Source: Paenibacillus sp. OK003
GTDB taxonomy: Bacteria > Bacillota > Bacilli > Paenibacillales > Paenibacillaceae
DNA length: 64,000 bases
Assembly (NCBI RefSeq): GCF_900109515.1
Contig: NZ_FOBD01000013.1
Span: 1-64,000, forward strand
Direction: 5' to 3'
In this document: positions 37,307 through 45,308 of the stretch, one piece after another
Numbering within the stretch: the stretch's first letter is position 1
Layout of the letters: each line of letters starts with the position of its first letter
Position numbers and translations under genes: made by a program
Notes under the pieces: generated by a model
The model's input: only the letters and a program-made list of their open reading frames with translations
What the model was told of the DNA's origin: nothing
Databases searched by the model: none

Positions 37307-38442
37307 ATTAACATCTCCTTCTCAATTTTTGTTTCTGGCCATTGATTTAACTCACGACCATATAAGTCTATGAAAGCTTCTTTCCATCGATCAATCCCGA
37401 ATGCTACACAACCTGAGTGCAACGTGGTATCCTCATTATTTTTAATCTCATATTTGGAACAGAGCATATCCTGACAATAATTAAAAGATGCAATAGAGAT
37501 GTCTTTGCCGCTCAGAGTTGTAGCAATCAATTCATATTTGGCATTACTCATCATCTGGTATGTTCCTTTTGTATTTAAATCCTGACTAAAGAAGAACGGA
37601 TCGGTCGCAGTTGCAATTCTCCCCTTCATCCCTAAGGATTCAAATAAACCCCAGACATCCTCCATAATGTGATTGCGCTTATGAACAACCCAGTCTTCAT
37701 TGCCGAAATATACAATTTCTCGCATAGTAAATTCATTGCGTCTGAAGTTATCCTTCCTCCACTCGATTTCATGACGGAAACATTTTCCTTTGCCTGTTAA
37801 TACTCTTGCATTGGACCACTTCTTCTCTTGTAATTCTTCATAGCAGTGATAACATATGCAAGGTTGTAGTACCTCTCCTTGAAATAATAATGATCCATCA
37901 TAAGTGTCCTGTTGAGCCTGCAAGCGAAAATTGTTTATCGCGTTATAGTCATGTGGCACCGATGTAACACCAAAAATATTCTGAGGAAAATGAATATGAT
38001 ATTGGTTTCTGGTCATGTTTTTTCTGTTCAACACGGATGGGTATTCCCTCAATTCCGCTCCATGATTTGTAGCAATACGAATAAATTCTTTATCCAATTT
38101 TTCAAGCAACAGGATATCAAACTCATCCATGTAAAGTTGCTGAATCGAGCTATCATCCTTTGGTTTTAATTGAATGTCGTGCCCCATATCTAAATTACTT
38201 TTTACAACCCGCTCTTTTAATACACGTGTATTTTCAAGACTGTCACACAACTCTAGATACGATGTTCTCAATTCACTCATTTGTGTCGAATTCAAATCTT
38301 GTTCACTCACTGTCAGATTTACAATACGAGCCTCATTGTTATAAGACATTGCTGTTATGATTTCTGATAAGTAAGGGATTCTCTCTAGTAAAATTTCAAC
38401 CTTGTTAAGGAGTTGCCTTGGTACCTCAAATGAAACATTCAT
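37303..38442 (-). CDS. Seryl-tRNA-synthetase-like amino acid:[carrier protein] ligase
   Basis: The 379-residue class II synthetase-like protein has a motif-2-like stretch CFRHEIEWRK (221-230) followed by FTMREIVYFG, and a motif-3-like GCVAFGIDRW (344-353). Cysteines in PCICYHC (194-200) and Cys345 could bind the active-site zinc used by these enzymes. The tRNA-binding arm of true SerRS is missing. The family (for example Bll0957 of Bradyrhizobium) activates glycine or alanine with ATP and attaches it to a carrier protein rather than to tRNA. Here it is the first gene of the biosynthetic operon and is coupled to an ACP. AAGGGG precedes the ATG. Which amino acid it uses cannot be read from the sequence. 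Confidence 0.85.
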   Translation of the reverse strand: MNVSFEVPRQLLNKVEILLERIPYLSEIITAMSYNNEARIVNLTVSEQDLNSTQMSELRTSYLELCDSLENTRVLKERVVKSNLDMGHDIQLKPKDDSSIQQLYMDEFDILLLEKLDKEFIRIATNHGAELREYPSVLNRKNMTRNQYHIHFPQNIFGVTSVPHDYNAINNFRLQAQQDTYDGSLLFQGEVLQPCICYHCYEELQEKKWSNARVLTGKGKCFRHEIEWRKDNFRRNEFTMREIVYFGNEDWVVHKRNHIMEDVWGLFESLGMKGRIATATDPFFFSQDLNTKGTYQMMSNAKYELIATTLSGKDISIASFNYCQDMLCSKYEIKNNEDTTLHSGCVAFGIDRWKEAFIDLYGRELNQWPETKIEKEMLI

Positions 38443-39344
38443 TCATTTCAGCCCCTTTTTATAATATTCGAAAAAGATGTGTAAATATCCCACTCTTTTT
38501 CGAAGAACACACTTCCATTTTATGTTATTTTTAGGCAAGAAAACCACATAATTATATTTAAAAACTATTTATTCTTTATATGATATATCTTCATTTAATT
38601 AAGATAATAATACCTTTTTTTTATTCCATGAACAATTAAATCTGTAAAATATAAACACATGTAAATTGTTAATATTTGTTTAGATAACACAGGAAAATCG
38701 GTTACAAAAATATATAACATTCAGCAACTATGTAGATGTCACAAGTAAGAGATATCCTATACATGTGACTAAGAAAAGTTTATCGAGCTATTTGAAGAGA
38801 TTCTGCCAAAAAAAGGACAGCATTCGTAATAAACTTGAATAAGTGCTAGTGATCACGGTCCTAATATTGCTCAGTCATTGTCGAACTTTTGTTCATAAGT
38901 AAATTAAATTTAAAAAATATTATTATATGTTTTTAGAATCGCCCGTCGTTTTTCCTTTTCATAATACCTTCGGTGACGCTGCTTTAGCCCCACAGACGCA
39001 TCATCACGCATTTTTAAAAATGGACGAATACTGTTTGCGAATTCATCGCAGATTGGAAAAACGCCTCGGCTCAGCAAGGTTATAGAGAATAGAAAACGAT
39101 CTTTGCATGTCGGCAGTGCTTGGGCGCTGTAAAAAAAAGCAATGAACAATTTCTGTTCTTTTGTAGATGCAATATACGTTTCTGGTGATGCTTTCGTACA
39201 TTCGGCGTTTTTCCGCTAGCTTCATCGCGGTTTCAATCTATTGAAAGGATGCTCTAAGGTCCCTGGAATTCCCCTACACGCTCGTCTAACAAATAGCGCT
39301 GTAAATGTTCACTCTGGAACTTGCACCTAGAATATTGCCATAAA
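38443..39344. other. Gene-free AT-rich leader of the island operon
   Basis: Apart from the candidate promoter this 0.9-kb stretch has no supported gene. Two short overlapping minus-strand frames around 38910-39225 (basic, ending KEKRRAILK) look like decayed coding sequence broken by frameshifts. They may be a mobile-element remnant, but no family is recognisable. Confidence 0.4.
38607..38635 (-). promoter_or_regulatory. Candidate promoter of the biosynthetic operon
   Basis: On the minus strand TTGTTC (38635-38630) and TATTAT (38612-38607) are 17 bp apart, about 165 bp before the first gene. An ATCTT/AAGAT inverted repeat follows just downstream. The leader is extremely AT-rich, so chance matches are likely. 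Confidence 0.35.
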
Positions 39345-40015
39345 CCCTTGTGTGAAAAACCCGAGCACTCGTTACAGGTTGCGTACACTACTCAAGGTTG
39401 TTCATTTCAACATTCTCATCTCAACGGTCCTCACGTCTACAGGCACGCCGTTGTTCAAACTCTGCTTCGATTGGGATCAAGTGTTTCCTTTGCTACAGAA
39501 CGCGTTACGATTTATAAAGAAAAGAGCACAAACAACTTGGATTGTGAATTGTCCAGATCGTTCAGATGCCCATATTAAGTACATACGTTCTGATATCTAT
39601 CCGTTAAGTGCTTCAAACTAGAGCAAAGAGAGGTTTTCATGTCATTAGCGATTTGAAAATCAACAGTATTCTTTAATCTTCAAGGATCAGACATCGCTCC
39701 AAAGCTTTGCAAATCGGATACCGATCGGGTGACCATTGGCTCCTCCGCTTATCGGATATATTGCTAATAAGGTAAACACACCCTCTGCTCTTATGTTGAA
39801 AGAGGGTAAACTTGATATATGGTAAATATTAATTTAATTATTTTAAAAAAACAAAAATATTAAATATTTCCACAGCTAAGCTCAAACCAGGGAGTCAGTT
39901 TAGAACAAATCAAACCGCAACTCAGAGTAGCCCAAGAATGCTGCCATCTCTTTGAATTTACAAATATTCAAAGAGATTAATGGCAAGTACAAGTACAGTT
40001 ATAAACTAATTTTCT
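39345..40015 (+). repeat. Island-flanking repeat, copy B
   Basis: This is the diverged direct counterpart of 14740-15330, with the same ordered landmarks. It contains an extra 100-150 bp in the middle (around 39830-39930). Its right end reaches the last codons of the GH42 gene, so the stop codon and C-terminal residues of that gene appear to come from the repeat. Both copies have the same orientation and enclose the island. Confidence 0.7.
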
Positions 40016-42080
40016 TCTTTTTCTCTCTAGATAGAACAGATATATCATAGGGATTTAGTTTCAAATAAGAATCTAATAATTTGTCAGTTAACAAGTCCTT
40101 GTAATACAATGCATCTAAATCAATCCGCTTGTACTCTGAAGTGTAATTTTGTACAAAAACATAATCCCTTGAACCATCAGTTCTCATATGGGCCGTTACT
40201 CCAGTAGGAAGTACGATATCTAGAGCCCTCTCAATACTCAAATCACTGATCAACTGACCATAGAAATCATCATAGAACGGAGCTTTCATACGTGTAGCCA
40301 TATAATAGGCTTTGCCTGAACCGAATCGGTTCATCGTTAATGCCGGACGTTCAGCATAGAAATCGGAACGGTACGTTGCCAGAGACGTGGCACCTTCTAG
40401 ATGAATCAGGTCACAGAGTTCAATCGCATCATACTCAGCGCTTAGCTGAAGCTCATTGCCTTTCTCCGGAATAATTCCGTTCAGCTCGTGATCATGCAAT
40501 CCGTCAATCTCCTCGGACCAAATGCCCAGTATTTTGCGGAGCGGTCCAGGGAATCCACCAAGGAAACACAGATCGTTTTCGTTAACGATACCAGACCAAT
40601 ATGTGGTTACGAACGTACCGCCCTGCTCCACAAACTTCTCGATCCGTTCTCCAACTCCTTCACGAACCAGATACAACATCGGCGCAACCAATAGCTTGTA
40701 ATTAGACAGATCTGCATCCATGTCGATGACATCAACTGCCACACCTTTTTTCCAGAACGCTTCGTAGTGAGCTTCTACCGTCTTTTCGTATTTCAATCCG
40801 ATATTGCGTGGTCCCTGTGAATCATTCACGGCCCAGCGATTTTCCCAGTCGAAGATAATGGCAACTTCGGCAGGGACCGAAGTTCCTACAATATCCTCCA
40901 TGCTCTCTAGTGCCTTACCTACATTCGCTACATCCTGGAACACACGGGTATGTTCATGCCCAACATGGTCCACAACCGCTCCATGAAGCTTTTCACTGGA
41001 ACCCCGACTCTTCCTCCACTGGAAGTACTGTACACTGTCCGAGCCGTGCGCTACAGCTTGCAGAGATGCCAGCAGATGCATTCCAGGACGTTTCAATTTG
41101 CTGGTCTCTTGCCAGTTGGTTGAGCTTGGTGTGCTCTCCATCAATAGAAACGGCTGCCCACCCTTGATGGAACGAACAATATCATGCATCATGGCTATTC
41201 GGGATGCCAGCGTATATTCTTCATCCGCATCATGCCATGTCGGATAACTGTCCCATGACAGGAAATCCAGAATGTCAGCGAACTTCCAGTAGTTCAATCC
41301 TTCATAAAATTCCATCAGGTTGGTCGTTACCGGCAGATCGGGATTTTTCGCCTTCAGCGGTTTCGTTTCGTGCACGATAAAATCAGCAGTCTGATCCGTA
41401 ACAAACCTGCGCCAGTCCAGATTCATCGCGTGGACCTGTGTCTCTCCGTGCGGGGCAGGCGACTCCACTTGACTCCAGTCTGTCACGGTATGACTCCAGA
41501 ATGTTGTCCACCAGGAGTGATTCAACTCGTCCAGAGTGCCGTATTTGTTTTTCACCCAGCTGCGAAAAGCGTCCTGGCAATAATCACAATGGCAATCCCC
41601 GCCGAATTCATTGGAAATGTGCCAGCCAATCACTGCGGGATGATCCCAGTAACGTTCTGCAAGTTTGGTATTGATTGCAGTAACCTTCTCCCGGTATACA
41701 GGCGAAGTATAACAATGGTTGTGGCGGAAGCCATGCAGGTTGCGAACCCGATTAGCCCCAACACGCAGCACTTCAGGATACTTGGCCGACATCCAGGCAG
41801 GTCTTGCACCGCTTGGGGTAGCCAGGAATGCATAGATTCCATTGGCAGCAAATCGATCCAGTACTTGATCCATCCAGTCAAACGTGTACACGCCTTCCTC
41901 CGGTTCAAGGGATACCCATGAGAAGATGCCAATGGACATCACATTACATTTGGCAAGCTTCATCAGGCGAATATCTTCCTCAAGGACTTCAGGATAGCGG
42001 AGCCATTGCTCCGGGTTATAGTCTGCACCATGTAACATATGAGGTGCTTTGGAGCTTACCGGTGGATATTTGTATGTCAT
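39999..42080 (-). CDS. Beta-galactosidase, GH42 family
   Basis: The 693-residue cytoplasmic enzyme hydrolyses terminal beta-galactosides, here probably galacto-oligosaccharides released from galactan. The acid/base is Glu158 in WHISNEFGG and the nucleophile Glu315 in LLMESTPS. Cys123, Cys163, Cys165 and Cys168 form the zinc site usual in GH42. A TIM barrel, a trimerisation domain and a C-terminal beta domain are all present. I chose the ATG at 42080 because AAAGGAG precedes it. It is the last gene of an operon with the GH53 galactanase and sugar permeases. The very basic end (SREKKKKISL) lies in the island-flanking repeat and may be a replaced terminus. Confidence 0.92.
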   Translation of the reverse strand: MTYKYPPVSSKAPHMLHGADYNPEQWLRYPEVLEEDIRLMKLAKCNVMSIGIFSWVSLEPEEGVYTFDWMDQVLDRFAANGIYAFLATPSGARPAWMSAKYPEVLRVGANRVRNLHGFRHNHCYTSPVYREKVTAINTKLAERYWDHPAVIGWHISNEFGGDCHCDYCQDAFRSWVKNKYGTLDELNHSWWTTFWSHTVTDWSQVESPAPHGETQVHAMNLDWRRFVTDQTADFIVHETKPLKAKNPDLPVTTNLMEFYEGLNYWKFADILDFLSWDSYPTWHDADEEYTLASRIAMMHDIVRSIKGGQPFLLMESTPSSTNWQETSKLKRPGMHLLASLQAVAHGSDSVQYFQWRKSRGSSEKLHGAVVDHVGHEHTRVFQDVANVGKALESMEDIVGTSVPAEVAIIFDWENRWAVNDSQGPRNIGLKYEKTVEAHYEAFWKKGVAVDVIDMDADLSNYKLLVAPMLYLVREGVGERIEKFVEQGGTFVTTYWSGIVNENDLCFLGGFPGPLRKILGIWSEEIDGLHDHELNGIIPEKGNELQLSAEYDAIELCDLIHLEGATSLATYRSDFYAERPALTMNRFGSGKAYYMATRMKAPFYDDFYGQLISDLSIERALDIVLPTGVTAHMRTDGSRDYVFVQNYTSEYKRIDLDALYYKDLLTDKLLDSYLKLNPYDISVLSREKKKKISL

Positions 42081-42119
42081 GTTGAAAACTCCTTTGTATT
42101 TCATTTCATTTTGAATCAT

Positions 42120-43229
42120 CTATTTAATTAATGCAGCACTCGGCTGCTCATCCAATGCAGCGTCATGTTCCTCTCCAGCCTTCAGCGCTGAAAACGATTG
42201 CAACTTCTGACCCGTGAAGTCAAACATCGTCAGGTTGCCCCAGTTATTCGGATGTCCAACAGACCACTCTTCCTTGCTAGGAATCCAGGCAGGCTCCCAG
42301 TAATAGAATCCCGCTCCGAGACCGCCGGGAACTTCACGAATAATCTGCAGCAGATCCTTCAGATAACGTGTTTGTCCTTCCACACTTGCCGGATATCCCG
42401 GCAATAGCAGCTCTTCCTGATTCAAAATCCACTCGTGGCCTTCAGGCTGCTCCAATGTCCAAGGATAAGCGGTTTCAACCACATTGATGGGTTTGCCGTA
42501 GCGTTTAGCCAGGTCATGCAGATTATCCCGCAGTGTATCCAGTGTTCCATGCCACCAAGGGTAATATGAGAGCCCAATGATGTCGAACTCCACACCAAGC
42601 GCTTCAAATCGATCATAGAACTTGCGACTCTCCGCATTATCACCACCACGGTCTATATGGATCATGATCTTGATGTCAGGATCGACGGACTTAACCGCAG
42701 CAATGCCATACTTCACAAGACCAGCAAAACGCTCCCACTGTTCGTCAGTATCATGCTCTTCCCCAGCAACACGCCCTTCATCCCATAACATGCCAGGTGT
42801 AATCTCATTTCCCACCTGCACCATATCCGGCAACGCATCATGCTCCTTGAGTGTTCTCAGTACATCTGCCGTATAGGTACATACCTCACGTTGCAGTTCA
42901 TCATAGGACAGCTTCTCCCACGCCTTTGGCTTACATTGATTGGCTGGATCAGCCCAGCGATCCGAATAATGAAAGTCCAGCAAAAATTGCAAGCCTTGTT
43001 CCTTGATCCGTTTGGCTACCGCTACTGTCCGCTCCAGATTACAGAATCCGCCTACAGGATCATTCCAGATTCGCAACCGGATTGCATTGGCATCACCCAG
43101 CTTGAGAAGGGTCAGCAAGTCCCCCTGCTGCCCATGCTCATCACGATAGCTCCCACCATGCTGCTCAATTTCATCCATAAATGACACATCCATTCCCAGA
43201 ATGAATGCCTCTTCCTTTAAATGGCTCAC
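42120..43229 (-). CDS. Arabinogalactan endo-beta-1,4-galactanase, GH53 family
   Basis: The 369-residue TIM-barrel enzyme cleaves beta-1,4-galactan chains. It opens with FILGMDVSFMDEIE, typical of GH53. Catalytic residues are Glu142 in QVGNEITPG and Glu252 in VVETAYPW; LLDFHYSDRWADP is also family-specific. There is no signal peptide, so unlike secreted GanB-type enzymes it probably works inside the cell on imported galacto-oligosaccharides. It starts at GTG with GGAGG 8 nt upstream and is followed 39 bp later by the GH42 beta-galactosidase start. The operon forms a self-contained uptake and degradation route. Confidence 0.9.
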   Translation of the reverse strand: MSHLKEEAFILGMDVSFMDEIEQHGGSYRDEHGQQGDLLTLLKLGDANAIRLRIWNDPVGGFCNLERTVAVAKRIKEQGLQFLLDFHYSDRWADPANQCKPKAWEKLSYDELQREVCTYTADVLRTLKEHDALPDMVQVGNEITPGMLWDEGRVAGEEHDTDEQWERFAGLVKYGIAAVKSVDPDIKIMIHIDRGGDNAESRKFYDRFEALGVEFDIIGLSYYPWWHGTLDTLRDNLHDLAKRYGKPINVVETAYPWTLEQPEGHEWILNQEELLLPGYPASVEGQTRYLKDLLQIIREVPGGLGAGFYYWEPAWIPSKEEWSVGHPNNWGNLTMFDFTGQKLQSFSALKAGEEHDAALDEQPSAALIK

Positions 43230-43261
43230 TTCATCAACCTCCGTTTAATTTAGATGCAGTC

Positions 43262-44140
43262 TCAGCCTTTAACCGAACCCAAGGTCATACCTTTGACAAA
43301 GAAGCGCTGCAGGAATGGATACACAATGAGGATTGGCGTACTTCCGATAAATATCTGTGCCGCTCTTACTGTGGTTTGAGAAATGCTCTCCATCTCTTTC
43401 GGGTTCATAGCCATCGTACTCATATCACGTTTGATAATTACGGTCTGCATGAAAGTAGCCAGCGGATAATCCTTGGCATTGTTCATGTAGAGCAATCCGT
43501 CAAACCATGAGTTCCAGTGAAACACCATGCTGAACAGTGCAATGGTTGCGATCGATGGCATCGAAATCGGCAGGAAGATACTGAACAACGTTCTGAAATG
43601 ATTGGCTCCATCCATCAGCGCCGCTTCCTCAAGCTCTTTCGGAATACCCCGGAAGAAGTTTAGCATCAGAATAACGAGGAAGGTGTTAACAGCTCCCGGA
43701 AGCACCAGCACCCAGAAGGAATCCATCAGGCCGATCTTCTGGATGACCATATAGAAGGGAACGAGTCCCCCATTGAAGATCATACTAAAAACAAAAATCC
43801 ATGAATAGACGGTTCTTCCTTTAAATTCATTATTTTCTTTTGACAACGGGTACGCCGCCAAAAAGGTAATCAGCAACGTAATCCCCGTACCAATGACTGT
43901 GCGCAGTAAGGAAATCCAGAGAGAGTTTAGGAAAATGGGATTATTCATCGTTTTTTTGTATGCTTCAAGTGAGAACCCTACTGGCCAGAGACTGACGAGG
44001 TTGGCGTCTGCGGCAGCCTTGTTACTGAAGGATACAGCCAGAACATGAATCATCGGTACAATACACATAATGGCAACCAAAATGAGAAAACAAATGTTGA
44101 TGACGTTGAACACGCGATAAGGCGTTGATTTATGATACAT
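43262..44140 (-). CDS. Carbohydrate ABC transporter permease (LplC/YtcP type)
   Basis: The 292-residue inner-membrane protein has six predicted helices and the binding-protein-dependent permease loop EEAALMDGANHFRTLFSIFLP (about 190-210), which contacts the ATPase. The extended N-terminus and the final GMTLGSVKG match the LplC/YtcP subgroup. It lies 29 bp after the partner permease gene and just before GH53. It should form the translocation pore with its partner. No ATPase gene is in the locus, so a shared MsmX-type ATPase encoded elsewhere is expected. Confidence 0.9.
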   Translation of the reverse strand: MYHKSTPYRVFNVINICFLILVAIMCIVPMIHVLAVSFSNKAAADANLVSLWPVGFSLEAYKKTMNNPIFLNSLWISLLRTVIGTGITLLITFLAAYPLSKENNEFKGRTVYSWIFVFSMIFNGGLVPFYMVIQKIGLMDSFWVLVLPGAVNTFLVILMLNFFRGIPKELEEAALMDGANHFRTLFSIFLPISMPSIATIALFSMVFHWNSWFDGLLYMNNAKDYPLATFMQTVIIKRDMSTMAMNPKEMESISQTTVRAAQIFIGSTPILIVYPFLQRFFVKGMTLGSVKG

Positions 44141-44169
44141 CGTGGTCCCTTCTTTCTCCGTTCATTCGA

Positions 44170-45060
44170 TTAGAATATGCGATATCCGGCGTATTTTTTG
44201 GCTAAGCTGTATGATACAAGGATCAAGACCATGCTGATGACCGATTTAAATAATCCAATGGCGGTCGCGAAGCCCATCTCTCCATTTTCCAGCGCCGAGC
44301 GATAAACGAATGTATCAATAATGTCGCCCGTTTGATATACCAGCGGGTTGTACAGGTTGAAAATCTGATCGAACCCGGCGTTAAGTACGTTACCCAGTGC
44401 CAGTGTTCCAACCACCATCAGCATCGGTACAAGAGACGGGATGGTAATATGCAGCGTCTGCTTCCAGCGACCCGCTCCGTCAATCTCTGCTGCTTCATAC
44501 AACGCCGGGTTAATGCCGGCAAGGGCAGCCAGGAAGACAATCATGTTATAGCCGAATTCCTTCCACACATCCGTTAGAATGATCGTCGGTCGGAACCAGC
44601 TGTTATCGCCAAGGAAGAAATATGGTCCAAGTCCAAATGTCCCGAGTACCCGGTTCACCAGTCCTCCAGTGGATAACAGATCAATCAGAATTCCGCCAAG
44701 GATAACCCAAGACAAGAAGTGAGGTAGATACACCAAGGTTTGGATCGTTCGCTGAATCGCCATCTTGCGAACCTCATTGAGCAGAATCGCGAACACAAAC
44801 GGGACAAACAAATTAAAGATGAGTTTGAGCACAGCAATGATCAGTGTATTCCAAATGACTTGCAGGCTGTCCTCGCGTTCAAACAAATATCTAAAATTAT
44901 CAAGCCCGACCCACTCCGAGCCGCTGATGCCGAGCCATGGTTTGTAGTTCTGAAATGCCATAACAATTCCGCCCATAGGCACATAACTGAATATAATCAG
45001 AAAGATGATGGCTGGCAGCAGCATTACGTGGAATGGCCAAGTTCGTTTTAAAGTTCTCAT
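44170..45060 (-). CDS. Carbohydrate ABC transporter permease (LplB type)
   Basis: The 296-residue permease has about six hydrophobic segments and the EAA loop YEAAEIDGAGRWKQTLHI in its second half. The N-terminal FSYVPMGGIVMAFQNYKP and the final KKYAGYRIF are typical of LplB-like sugar permeases. It forms a pair with the LplC-type permease 29 bp downstream. A strong terminator at 45265-45298 separates it from the upstream binding-protein gene, so read-through or a second promoter sets the permease-to-binding-protein ratio. Confidence 0.9.
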   Translation of the reverse strand: MRTLKRTWPFHVMLLPAIIFLIIFSYVPMGGIVMAFQNYKPWLGISGSEWVGLDNFRYLFEREDSLQVIWNTLIIAVLKLIFNLFVPFVFAILLNEVRKMAIQRTIQTLVYLPHFLSWVILGGILIDLLSTGGLVNRVLGTFGLGPYFFLGDNSWFRPTIILTDVWKEFGYNMIVFLAALAGINPALYEAAEIDGAGRWKQTLHITIPSLVPMLMVVGTLALGNVLNAGFDQIFNLYNPLVYQTGDIIDTFVYRSALENGEMGFATAIGLFKSVISMVLILVSYSLAKKYAGYRIF

Positions 45061-45264
45061 GATTGCTCCCCCTGTAATTCTTCCTACTCAAGTGCTCCCT
45101 GAGTGGCTTATACTGCGATTATATCAACCGTTTGCATAGGTCAAACAGCACATAAAAGCAATATAAATGGCACAAAAGCAACCAGTTTGGACTCGCTGTC
45201 ATTGGAGTCATTCATTTACTACTGACATGCACCTCCCGCAAGCAAATCAAGCTCTCATAACGAC

Positions 45265-45298
45265 AAAAAAAGCGTGCAGACCTGGTTGGTCTGCACGC
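45265..45298 (-). terminator. Intercistronic terminator after the solute-binding protein gene
   Basis: On the minus strand an 11-bp perfect stem (GCGTGCAGACC/GGTCTGCACGC) with a 5-nt loop is followed by seven T residues. It lies between the binding-protein gene and its permeases, an arrangement that commonly keeps binding protein in excess. Confidence 0.9.
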
Positions 45299-45308
45299 CC
45301 CTGTATCC

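Noticed and set aside
38910-39225. Transposase gene at the island edge
   Set aside because: Two short overlapping frames look decayed, but no transposase catalytic pattern or terminal inverted repeats could be identified.
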